Positions 1 through 6,865 of a DNA stretch of 16,568 nt are shown here, piece after piece. The notes beneath the pieces are model-generated. The model did not search any database, had not been told where the DNA came from, and was given only the letters and a program-made list of their open reading frames with translations. Position 1 is the stretch's first letter, and each line of letters starts with the position of its first letter. The position numbers were made by a program, and so were the translations under genes. Origin of the DNA: Bryobacterales bacterium (GTDB taxonomy: Bacteria; Acidobacteriota; Terriglobia; Bryobacterales; Bryobacteraceae); NCBI GenBank assembly GCA_003487005.1, contig DNFG01000245.1:243-16810 (forward strand), written 5' to 3'.

Positions 1-2
1 TG

Positions 3-2060
3 CAGCAGGCCGCCCAGCGGCTCCGCGCGCTGCGCGGGGGGGGGGGGGGGGCCCGCCCCCAGGTTGCCGCCCCCGCCCCGGGGCCCGCCCCCCGGGGGGG
101 GCGCCCGCGCGCGGTGGTCCGCCCCGCGCCCCGCCCACCCCCCCCCCCCCCCGAACCCGACCACCCCCCCCGCAAAAGCCCCCCCCGCCCCACCGCCGAA
201 CTCCAGGCCCGCAGCCCCCCCCCCGCCGATCAGACCCTCCTCGCCGCCTACGCCCGCGGCGTCAACCACTACATCGACCAGCACGAAGGCAAATGGGGCC
301 CCGAATTCGCCATCCTCGGCTATCGCCCCCGCCACTGGACCCCCGCCGATACCCTCCTCGCCGCCCTCCAGATGGACCGCACCCTCACCAACTCCTGGGA
401 AACCGACCTCCTCAAAGCCCGCATGATCGCCGCCGGCGACTCCGCCAAGGTCCGCCGTCTCTTCCCCACCCGTGATGGCGGCGAAATCATCCCCGGCTCC
501 AACGCCTGGGCCCTCGCCGGCGCCCACACCGCCTCCGGCCAACCCATCCTCGCCGGCGACCCCCACCTCCCCTTCTCCATGCCCTCCGCCTGGCACCTCG
601 TCCACCTCCGCGCCCCGGACCTCAACGTCATCGGCGCCACCCTCCCCGGCATCCCCTTCGTCCTCATCGGCCACAACGAACACATCGCCTGGTCCATCAC
701 CAGCCTCCAGTTCGACACCATGGACCTCTACGCCGAGAAAATGGACCTCCGCTCCGGCCGCTACGCCTTCCAGGGCCAGATCCTCGAAGCCCGCCGCGAA
801 ACCGAACTCATCGCCGTCAAAGGAGCCGTCCGCTCCGAAACCCTCAACCTCGTCACCCGCCACGGCCCCATCTTTACCGCCCACGCCGGCGCCCACTACG
901 CCCTCCGCTGGGCCGCCGCCGAACCCCTCCCCTACCGCTTCCCCCTCCTCCCTCTCGCCCGCGCCCGCGATTGGCAAGCCTTCCGCGCCGCCCTCTCCGA
1001 ATACCACGGCCCCGGCATCAATCTCATCTTCGCCGCACGCAATGGCGACATCGGCCACCAGGTCGCCGGGCGCCTCCCCCGCCGCTTCGGCTTCCTCGGC
1101 GACCTCCCCCTCGACGGCCACACCGGACAGTATGAATGGGACGGTCTCATCCCCTTCGACGAACTCCCCTCCTCCCTCAATCCCGCCCGCGGCCTCCTCG
1201 CCTCCGCCAACCAGAACCCCTTCCGCGACGACACCCGCTACACCGTCTCCGGCTTCTTCGCGCCTCCCCTCCGCCAGCGCCAGATCGCCGCCCGCCTCGA
1301 ATCCCGCTCCGGTGGCTGGCAACCCCAGGAAATGCTCCGCATTCAGACCGACGTCTACTCCGCCTACACCCACTACCTCGCCCGCATCGCCCTCGCCGCT
1401 CTCGCCGCCCGCCAACCCGAAGACTCCTGGGTCCCCGATGCCCGCGCCCTGCTCGATGGCTGGAACGGCCAGATGCACAAAGACCTCGCCGCCCCCGTTC
1501 TCGTCGACCTCCTCGACCGCCAGATCCGCCGCCGCCTCGGTGAATCCGCCGCCCCAGAAGCCGGCGCCGATTACCGCTTCGAAACCGCCCCCGCCGCCGT
1601 CGAAGCCCTCCTCCGCGAGCGCCCCGCCGGCTGGTTCGAGGATTGGGACCAGATGATCGTCGAATCCCTCGCCGACGCCTTCGCCGAAGCCGGCCGCCGC
1701 CAGGGCGACCGCTCCGACCGCTGGCGCTGGGGCCGCTCCAACCAGATCACCATCGCCCACCCCGTCCTCAGCCGCCTCCCCCTCGCCGGCGCCTGGTTCA
1801 ATGTCGGCCCCCTCGCCCTCAGCGGCAGTTCCACCACCGTCAAACAAACCACCCCCCGCCTCGGCCCCTCCATGCGCTTCGTCGCCGACCTCTCCAATTG
1901 GGACAACTCCCTCATCAACCTCCCCACCGGCAACAGCGGCCACTTCACCTCCGGCCACTACAAGGACCAGTGGGACGAATACGTCGCCGGCCGCGCCTTT
2001 AAGCTCGAATTCGACAAAATTGAGCCCAAAAACACCCTCCGGCTGGTGCCGGAGCTCTGA
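3..2060 (+). CDS. Penicillin acylase family hydrolase, 5' partial
   Basis: Ntn-hydrolase of the penicillin G acylase/acylhomoserine lactone acylase family. Such enzymes cleave amide bonds after self-processing into two chains and usually act outside the cytoplasm; the substrate cannot be told here. Seen: the family alpha-chain motif AAYARGVN near 241-267; the autoprocessing site GSNAWA, whose Ser codon at 498-500 would become the nucleophile at the beta-chain N-terminus; GHNEHIAW near 669-692; SANQNP near 1204; and a family-typical end (TGNSGHFTSGHYKDQW). The frame is open from base 3, so the signal peptide and first part of the gene lie outside the window. A GTG at 114 gives a nominal 648-residue frame but sits in damaged sequence and is unlikely to be the real start. 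Codons end almost always in C. The gene stops 10 bases before the AraC gene. Confidence 0.9.
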   Translation, partial: QQAAQRLRALRGGGGGARPQVAAPAPGPAPRGGRPRAVVRPAPRPPPPPPEPDHPPRKSPPRPTAELQARSPPPADQTLLAAYARGVNHYIDQHEGKWGPEFAILGYRPRHWTPADTLLAALQMDRTLTNSWETDLLKARMIAAGDSAKVRRLFPTRDGGEIIPGSNAWALAGAHTASGQPILAGDPHLPFSMPSAWHLVHLRAPDLNVIGATLPGIPFVLIGHNEHIAWSITSLQFDTMDLYAEKMDLRSGRYAFQGQILEARRETELIAVKGAVRSETLNLVTRHGPIFTAHAGAHYALRWAAAEPLPYRFPLLPLARARDWQAFRAALSEYHGPGINLIFAARNGDIGHQVAGRLPRRFGFLGDLPLDGHTGQYEWDGLIPFDELPSSLNPARGLLASANQNPFRDDTRYTVSGFFAPPLRQRQIAARLESRSGGWQPQEMLRIQTDVYSAYTHYLARIALAALAARQPEDSWVPDARALLDGWNGQMHKDLAAPVLVDLLDRQIRRRLGESAAPEAGADYRFETAPAAVEALLRERPAGWFEDWDQMIVESLADAFAEAGRRQGDRSDRWRWGRSNQITIAHPVLSRLPLAGAWFNVGPLALSGSSTTVKQTTPRLGPSMRFVADLSNWDNSLINLPTGNSGHFTSGHYKDQWDEYVAGRAFKLEFDKIEPKNTLRLVPEL
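36..230. other. G/C homopolymer tract, probable sequence artefact
   Basis: This stretch has an unbroken run of 16 G (36-51), one of 15 C (138-152) and several shorter C runs. Between 121 and 230 only two T bases occur, against 14 in the next 110 bases of the same gene. The reading frame stays open and recognisable acylase residues reappear at about 200-230. This suggests substitution-type miscalling towards C or G near a contig end rather than real low-complexity protein. Confidence 0.6.
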
Positions 2061-2070
2061 CAAGGCGGCC

Positions 2071-2556
2071 ATGGTTTTCGATCAGGACGTATTCCGGAGG
2101 CTCTGCCGCGCCCGCGACTATCTCGCCGGTACGCCCGGACCGGCATCGCTCCAGGAAGCAGCGAGAGAGGCGGGCATGTCGCCCTTCCACTTCATCCGGC
2201 GCTTCGAGGCCGTATTCGGCGCCACCCCGCACCAGTATCGAATCGGAGTGCGGATCGACCGGGCCCGGCAACTGCTCGCCACCGGACAGGGGACCGTTAC
2301 CGAAGTCTGTCTTGAGGTCGGCATGTCCAGCCTCGGCAGCTTCAGCGATCTGTTCCTCCGCAGGGTCGGCGAAACACCCTCCGCCTACCGGCGTCGCGCC
2401 CGGACTCTCGTCAGCATGCCCGGAGCGCTCCCGCTCCCCTTGTTTCCGGGCTGCCTGAGCCTGCTAGCCCAACTGCCGCCCGGGGTGGATCTCCGTCGCG
2501 ACTCCGCAATTTTCGAGAAGCGCCAGGCCGCGGCGAAGCCGTACAATCTGGAGTAA
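2071..2556 (+). CDS. AraC-family transcriptional regulator, DNA-binding domain only
   Basis: A 161-residue protein consisting almost only of an AraC/XylS double helix-turn-helix. The first HTH is at about residues 25-50 (AAREAGMSPFHFIRRF), the connecting helix contains RIDRARQLL, and the second HTH is at about 75-108 (VCLEVGMSSLGSFSDLF, then GETPSAYRR). There is no N-terminal ligand-binding domain, so it resembles SoxS/MarA in size. About 50 C-terminal residues after the second HTH are not recognised. The frame is open upstream into the acylase gene, but the ATG at 2071 follows an AAGG-type ribosome site (2062-2065) and places the conserved domain correctly. It lies 24 bases ahead of the VOC gene; AraC genes of this compact type often neighbour VOC genes, so control of the VOC gene and itself is inferred. 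Confidence 0.9.
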   Translation: MVFDQDVFRRLCRARDYLAGTPGPASLQEAAREAGMSPFHFIRRFEAVFGATPHQYRIGVRIDRARQLLATGQGTVTEVCLEVGMSSLGSFSDLFLRRVGETPSAYRRRARTLVSMPGALPLPLFPGCLSLLAQLPPGVDLRRDSAIFEKRQAAAKPYNLE

Positions 2557-2569
2557 CGGCGTAATTGAA

Positions 2570-2575
2570 AGGAGG
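2570..2575 (+). promoter_or_regulatory. Strong Shine-Dalgarno of the VOC gene
   Basis: A perfect AGGAGG lies 5 bases ahead of the ATG at 2581. It is the strongest ribosome-binding site in the window and fixes the VOC start. It suggests the VOC protein is made at a higher level than the regulator upstream. Confidence 0.8.
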
Positions 2576-2580
2576 GCCCA

Positions 2581-2967
2581 ATGCGGCTTCGATTGACTAG
2601 CATTATGGTCAATGACCAGGACAAGGCTCTGAAGTTCTATACGGACATTCTCGGCTTTCACAAGAAACACGAGATCCCTCTCGGTGAATTCAAATGGTTG
2701 ACCGTCATTTCGCCCGAAGGTCCCGACGAACTTGAACTGTCGCTCGAACCCAACGCGAACCCGGCTGGCAAAACGTTTCAGGATGCAATGTTCACCCAGA
2801 AGATCCCCGTGGCTGCCTTGGAATCCTCCGATATCGAGGCCGACTACCAGCGCCTCACCGAGGCTGGCGTCGTCTTCCAGTCCAAGCCCCAGCAGATGGG
2901 CCCCGTGAAAATCGCCACCTTCGCCGACACCTGCGGCAACTGGATCCAGATCTATCAGCCCACCTGA
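2581..2967 (+). CDS. VOC family protein (glyoxalase/bleomycin-resistance fold)
   Basis: A 128-residue protein with the two beta-alpha-beta-beta-beta modules of the vicinal oxygen chelate superfamily. The first module contains KALKFYTDILGF (about residues 15-26) and EFKWLTV; the second has DIEADYQRLTEAGV (about 83-96) and ends in the family-typical DTCGNWIQIYQ. The length matches single-domain VOC proteins that work as dimers. The N-terminal metal-ligand position, His in classic glyoxalase I, appears to be Thr or Ser in LTSIMV, so simple lactoylglutathione lyase activity is doubtful; dioxygenase-like, binding or resistance roles are equally possible. It is probably co-transcribed with the AraC-type gene upstream. 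Confidence 0.93.
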   Translation: MRLRLTSIMVNDQDKALKFYTDILGFHKKHEIPLGEFKWLTVISPEGPDELELSLEPNANPAGKTFQDAMFTQKIPVAALESSDIEADYQRLTEAGVVFQSKPQQMGPVKIATFADTCGNWIQIYQPT

Positions 2968-2969
2968 GC

Positions 2970-2983
2970 GGCGATGCATCGCC
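2970..2983. terminator. 14-bp perfect palindrome between convergent genes
   Basis: GGCGATGCATCGCC is fully self-complementary and starts 2 bases after the VOC stop codon. With flanking bases the arms extend imperfectly (AGCGG with CCGCT, one extra C). There is no loop spacer and no T-tract, so it is a weak candidate for an intrinsic terminator and could also be a protein-binding site. The rest of the 98-bp gap up to the DUF433 stop holds nothing I recognise. Confidence 0.25.
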
Positions 2984-3065
2984 CGCTGGCCGACGCCACA
3001 AAACGCTTGTACTTGCCTGGAATACTCGTCAGTCTCGCCACCTTCGGCAACGGGATCCAGGTCGG

Positions 3066-3377
3066 TCAGCAGGTTGAATTCGGCCGGTCCGAAGCCTGCG
3101 GCGAAGGATTGTTTCGTCGAACTTCCTTCTCCAGCTCGGCCTCATCCCGCATCTCCTGTTGGATTTCGGCGATATGGTCATGGTAGTAGGCGAGCGCGGC
3201 GTACGCGTCGGCGAGTGTGATCGTGGGAATGTGCCAGACGATCTCGTCCGGGGTCATCCCTTGGTGTTCGTGCCAGGAGACAATATCGAGTACCCGGACG
3301 CGGTGACCAGCGATACAGGCCTTGCCCCCGCAAACACCGGGAGTTCGAGTGATCCCCTCGCTGAATAATTTACCCAT
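3066..3377 (-). CDS. DUF433 family protein, antitoxin-like, no adjacent toxin
   Basis: A 103-residue protein with the full DUF433 signature: TPGVCGGKACIAGHRVRVLDI (about residues 12-32, quoted without its first residue: PGVCGGKACIAGHRVRVLDI), then GMTPDEIV and LADAYAALAYYHDHI (about 55-69). DUF433 proteins are winged-helix-like and are often the antitoxin half of modules with a PIN-like DUF5615 toxin, normally encoded just downstream. Here the downstream side is a 98-bp gap and then the convergent VOC gene, so no toxin is present. The C-terminal 20 or so residues (from about EVRRNNPSPQ) look like unstructured tail. I chose the ATG at 3377, which places the domain at the usual distance; the open frame reaches further upstream, across the divergent promoter region. 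Confidence 0.85.
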   Translation of the reverse strand: MGKLFSEGITRTPGVCGGKACIAGHRVRVLDIVSWHEHQGMTPDEIVWHIPTITLADAYAALAYYHDHIAEIQQEMRDEAELEKEVRRNNPSPQASDRPNSTC

Positions 3378-3429
3378 AACCCAAGAATAGCGTGCCCCCT
3401 TTTCAGGACCGAGGGCGTATATTGAGAGC
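3378..3429. promoter_or_regulatory. Divergent promoter region with two start-proximal -10 boxes
   Basis: This 52-bp gap separates the DUF433 gene (-) from the paralogue cassette (+). On the + strand TATATT (3418-3423) lies exactly 6 bases before the ATG at 3430. On the - strand TATTCT (3384-3389) lies exactly 6 bases before the DUF433 ATG. Both fit a TANNNT -10 element that would start transcription at or next to the start codon, giving leaderless mRNAs. No convincing -35 hexamers or Shine-Dalgarno sites accompany them. Confidence 0.4.
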
Positions 3430-4593
3430 ATGATCGCCCGGCGTTCACTGATCGGATTCGCCGTCACATCCATCGCGACGGCGCGGGCGCAATCCACTCC
3501 GCCCACCGTCACTCCGGACCGCGTACGCGCCCTGCTTGCGTCCGAAAAGACCAACGAACGCGCCTGGGGCGCCTACTACGCCGGCGCCATGGGCCTGACC
3601 ACCGAAGGGCCGCTCATTGCCCGCCTCCTCCACGAAGCGCTGGAGGCCAGCCGCCAGCACGGCGCTCACCGGAACCTCCCTTATTTCATCGAGATCCTCG
3701 CCGACGCCGCCATCCGCCTCCGCTGCCCGTTGCCCACCGCGACTCTCCGCGCCCTGACAGAATCCGGATGGGTCCGGCTCACCCTGATCCTGATCCAGTT
3801 TCTGCCCAATTCACCCGAAAAGGAGGACTTGCTGCTGACTCTGTTCGACCGGAGGAAAAAGGGCAGTGAGGGCGAGACCGTCGCCTGGACAGCCATCGGC
3901 AACTACCTCCTGGCTCTGCGTTCTTCTCGCTGGGCCGTCCGGCTGATACAGGAGATCGAAATCGCTCACAACTTCCGGGTAGTGGATCCGGGCCGTCACT
4001 TCGGCCCCGGCGGCTTTGGCGGCGCGGCCGGTGGCGACTCGGGCTGGGGCGCCTGGCCCAGGGATTTCCCGCCCCGCGTGGTGTATTACCTGACCTTCCA
4101 CTCCGGAGTGGCCGTCGCCCTCATCGCCCCAGGTCCTAGAAACGTCTATGCAGTCCGGCAGGAGTTTCCGCCAGACCAGCCACCGTCGTCTGGTGCCTCT
4201 TTGGGCTTCATTTACGGCGTGGGGCAGAAGCATCGCCTCGAATATCTTGCCGCACTCACCTCCACCAGCGTCAGCGAACTGGAGCCCCTGTTCCAGTCCA
4301 AAACTCGAGTCGAATGGCAAAGCGCTGCAGCGCTCGAGGAGAGCATCGCCCGCGAAACCGCACGGCAAATCAAAGCAATCCGCGAATTCGCCCGCCGCCT
4401 CGCCCGCTCCGGCATCACCGGCCTCGAAGGCCTCCAACTCCAGATCCTGATCGAAATCGAAGACTCGCGCCAGTCAAAGGAAGTGCCCCTGCCCGCAGTC
4501 CCCCCGCCGCATAAGTTCACACTGTCACCTTCTTCGCCGGCACCCACGGCCACCGGATCCAAGCCCATCAACCCGCCAGGAGAACCAAGATGA
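3430..4593 (+). CDS. Exported protein of unknown function, cassette copy 1
   Basis: A 387-residue protein with a twin-arginine-type signal (RRSLIGFAV at residues 4-12) and a likely cleavage after TARA (residue 20), so it is probably exported through Tat. The N-terminal half is helical (ERAWGAYYAG, PLIARLLHEAL, FIEILADAAIRL, LTLILIQFL) and resembles HEAT-type repeats by eye. A Gly/Trp-rich segment (GGFGG to GWGAWPRDFPP, about residues 195-217) follows, then a beta-like segment (RVVYYLTF), a charged helix (IARETARQIKAIREFARRL), and a Pro-rich tail of about 40 residues. I do not recognise the family and assign no activity. Its stop overlaps the start of copy 2 as ATGA. Confidence 0.88.
   Translation: MIARRSLIGFAVTSIATARAQSTPPTVTPDRVRALLASEKTNERAWGAYYAGAMGLTTEGPLIARLLHEALEASRQHGAHRNLPYFIEILADAAIRLRCPLPTATLRALTESGWVRLTLILIQFLPNSPEKEDLLLTLFDRRKKGSEGETVAWTAIGNYLLALRSSRWAVRLIQEIEIAHNFRVVDPGRHFGPGGFGGAAGGDSGWGAWPRDFPPRVVYYLTFHSGVAVALIAPGPRNVYAVRQEFPPDQPPSSGASLGFIYGVGQKHRLEYLAALTSTSVSELEPLFQSKTRVEWQSAAALEESIARETARQIKAIREFARRLARSGITGLEGLQLQILIEIEDSRQSKEVPLPAVPPPHKFTLSPSSPAPTATGSKPINPPGEPR
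4578..4593 (+). promoter_or_regulatory. Coupled ribosome site and ATGA overlap, copies 1/2
   Basis: AGGAGA (4578-4583) lies inside the last codons of copy 1, 6 bases before the ATG at 4590, and the copy 1 TGA overlaps that ATG as ATGA. This arrangement indicates translational coupling. The same arrangement is repeated at 5738-5753 for copies 2 and 3. Confidence 0.75.
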
Positions 4594-5753
4594 TCGACCG
4601 GCGTTCACTGATCGGATTCGCCGTCACATCCATCGTAACGGCGCGGGCTCAATCCACTCCGCCCGCCGTCACCCCGGACCGCGTGCGCGCCCTGCTTGCC
4701 TCCGAGAAGATCAACGAACGCGCCTGGGGCGCCTACTACGCCGGTGCCATGGGCCTGACCACCGAAGGACCGCTCATTGCCCGCCTCCTCCACGAATCGC
4801 TGGAGGCCAGGCGCCAGCACAGCGTTCAGCGGGACCTCTCCCATTTCATCGAAATCCTCGCTGACGCCGCCATCCGCCTGCGCTGCCCGGTGCCCGCGAA
4901 GCCGCTCGCCGCCCTGGCTGATTACTGGCGGAATCACCTAACCCTGATCCTGGTCCAGTTCATGCCCAGCGCACCGGACAAGGAGGCCCTGCTGCTGGCC
5001 TTGCTCGACCGCAGACCCAAGGGCCGCGAGGGAGACACCCTAGCCTGGACCGCCATCGGCAATTACCTCCTCGCTCTGCGTTCTTCGCCCTGGGTGGTCC
5101 GCCTGATGAAGGAAGTCGACATCGCCCACCGTTTCATCGTCGTCGACCCTGGCTCCTGGGGAGAATCCGGCGGTGTGGGCGGCTTAGCTTGGGGCTCTGG
5201 CGGTTGGGGCGTCTGGCCCAAGGACTTCCCGCCCCGCGTGGTGTACTACCTGACCTTCGACCCCGCCGCGGGCGGAGCCCTCATCGCCCCAGGCCCTCGA
5301 AACGTGTACGCAATGCGGCAGGAGTTTCCGCTAGACCAGCCTTTGTCATCCAGTCCGGCCAACTCCGCTATCTTCGGCGTTGGGAAGAAGCATCGCCTCG
5401 AATATCTGGCCGCGCTCGCATCATCTGGCGTCAGTGAACTGGAACCCCTGTTCCAGTCCAAAACCCGGGTCGAATGGGACGGCGACACAGCGCTCCAAAA
5501 GCGCATCGCCCGCGAAACCGCACGGCAAATCAAAGCAATCCGCGAATTCGCCCGCCGCCTCGCCCGCTCCGGCATCACCGGCCTCGATGGCCTCCAACTC
5601 CAGATCCTGATCGAAATCGAAGACTCGCGCCAGTCAAAGGAAGTGCCCCTGCCCGCGGTCCCCCCACCGCAAGAGTTCACACTCGCGCCCTCTTCGCCGG
5701 CACCCACGGCCACCGGATCCAAGCCCATCAACCCGCCAGGAGAACCAAGATGA
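4590..5753 (+). CDS. Exported protein of unknown function, cassette copy 2
   Basis: Paralogue of copy 1 with the identical length of 387 residues. In the first 77 residues only six positions differ from copy 1 (3, 16, 26, 41, 70, 74), and the last ~80 residues are again nearly identical (four differences). The centre diverges more: DRRPKGREGDT replaces DRRKKGSEGET, and the Gly-rich stretch reads GESGGVGGLAWGSGGWG. The twin-arginine signal (RRSLIGFAV) and the TARA cleavage site are kept. It begins at the ATGA overlap with copy 1 and ends in the same overlap with copy 3, so it depends on upstream transcription. Function unknown. Confidence 0.88.
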   Translation: MIDRRSLIGFAVTSIVTARAQSTPPAVTPDRVRALLASEKINERAWGAYYAGAMGLTTEGPLIARLLHESLEARRQHSVQRDLSHFIEILADAAIRLRCPVPAKPLAALADYWRNHLTLILVQFMPSAPDKEALLLALLDRRPKGREGDTLAWTAIGNYLLALRSSPWVVRLMKEVDIAHRFIVVDPGSWGESGGVGGLAWGSGGWGVWPKDFPPRVVYYLTFDPAAGGALIAPGPRNVYAMRQEFPLDQPLSSSPANSAIFGVGKKHRLEYLAALASSGVSELEPLFQSKTRVEWDGDTALQKRIARETARQIKAIREFARRLARSGITGLDGLQLQILIEIEDSRQSKEVPLPAVPPPQEFTLAPSSPAPTATGSKPINPPGEPR

Positions 5754-6844
5754 TCGCCCGGCGTTCACTGATCGGATTCGCCGTCACATCCATCGCAACG
5801 GCGCGGGCTCAATCCACCCCGCCCACCGTCACTCCGGACCGCGTGCGCGCCCTGCTTGCCTCCGAGAAGATCAACGAACGCGCCTGGGGCGCCTACCACG
5901 CCGGTGCCATGGGCCTGACCACCGAAGCGCCGTTCATCGCCAGTCTCCTTCACGAAGCGCTGGAGGCCAGGCTCCAGGACGGCGCACCCTGGCACCTCCC
6001 CCATTTCATCGAACTCCTCGCCGACGCCGCCATCCGCCTCCGCTGCCCGTTGCCCGCGAAGCCGCTCCTCGCCTTGGCAACTTACTGGCGGAATTACCTC
6101 ACCCTGATCCTGATCCAGTTCATGCCCACCGCACAGGAAAAGGAGTACGTGCTGCTCACCCTGCTCGACCGCAGACCCAAGGGCCGCGAGGGAGACACCG
6201 TCGCCTGGACCGCCATCGGCAACTACCTCCTCGCTCTGCGTTCCTCTCGCTGGGCGGTCCGCCTCTTGAGGGAAGTCGACATCGCCCACCGTTTCCAGGT
6301 AGTCGACGGGAGTCACAGGCTGTTCGGCAGCCGCCTGATCGGCGGAACCGGTGATTGGGCATGGGGCGCCTGGCCCAAGGACTTCCCGCCCCGCGTGTTG
6401 CACTACCTGACCTTCGACCCCAACGTGGGCGGCGTCCTCATCGCCCCGGGCCCTCGCAACGTCTACGCTGTGCGGCAGGAGTCTTCGCCAGACCAACCTC
6501 CGCCACCCAGCCCGGGCCTCTCCGGCGAATTCGGCGTCTGGCAGAAGCCGCGAATCGAATACCTCGCCGCGCTCACAGCCACCAAAGTCAGCGAATTGGA
6601 GCGTCTGTTCCAACAGAGAACCGAAGTCGACTGGCAGGACGTCGCTGCGCTCCAGGAGAACATCGCCCGCGAAACCGCTCTCCAAATCAAAGCAATCCGC
6701 GAATTCGCCCGCCGCCTCGCCCGCTCCGGCATCACCGGCCTCGAAGGCCTCCCACTCCAGGTCCTGATCGAAATCGAAGACTCGCGCCAGTCAAAGGAAG
6801 TGCCCCTGCCCGCGGTCCCCCCGCGAACATTCACACTCCCCTGA
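5750..6844 (+). CDS. Exported protein of unknown function, cassette copy 3, short tail
   Basis: Third paralogue, 364 residues, with the same Tat-type signal and layout. The frame is open far upstream inside copy 2, but the ATG at 5750, preceded by AGGAGA at 5738-5743, is the homologous start. Residues 1-40 are identical to copy 1, whereas INERAWGAY and DRRPKGREGDT match copy 2: a mosaic. The Gly-rich segment is replaced by a less glycine-rich stretch (LFGSRLIGGTGDWAWGAWPKDFPP). The protein ends soon after the shared EVPLPAVPP and lacks the ~25-residue Pro-rich tail of the other copies; that tail DNA also carries the next ribosome site, consistent with this being the last gene. It converges on the NYN gene, with 21 bases between stops. 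Confidence 0.87.
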   Translation: MIARRSLIGFAVTSIATARAQSTPPTVTPDRVRALLASEKINERAWGAYHAGAMGLTTEAPFIASLLHEALEARLQDGAPWHLPHFIELLADAAIRLRCPLPAKPLLALATYWRNYLTLILIQFMPTAQEKEYVLLTLLDRRPKGREGDTVAWTAIGNYLLALRSSRWAVRLLREVDIAHRFQVVDGSHRLFGSRLIGGTGDWAWGAWPKDFPPRVLHYLTFDPNVGGVLIAPGPRNVYAVRQESSPDQPPPPSPGLSGEFGVWQKPRIEYLAALTATKVSELERLFQQRTEVDWQDVAALQENIARETALQIKAIREFARRLARSGITGLEGLPLQVLIEIEDSRQSKEVPLPAVPPRTFTLP

Positions 6845-6865
6845 CCGGCGCGAATCGAATCGAAC

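Larger units (their letters stand above)
3430..6844 (+). repeat. Three-copy tandem gene duplication
   Basis: Three direct gene-length repeats start at 3430, 4590 and 5750, with an exact spacing of 1160 bases between successive starts. The 5' and 3' ends of the units are nearly identical at nucleotide level, while the middle (the Gly/Trp-rich part) diverges. The unit junction, from about 4545 to 4589 and again 5705 to 5749, contains the end of one gene, an AGGAGA ribosome site and the next ATG. Unit 3 lacks the 3' tail. Confidence 0.92.

Noticed and set aside
2464..2979. A 171-codon - strand frame opposite the AraC and VOC genes
   Set aside because: It is antisense to two genes with strong family motifs and has no motif of its own; it is also not the missing DUF433 toxin partner.
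3430..6844. Insertion sequence or composite transposon made of three direct repeats
   Set aside because: Units are coding genes with export signals, with no transposase and no terminal inverted repeats; simple tandem gene duplication explains them.
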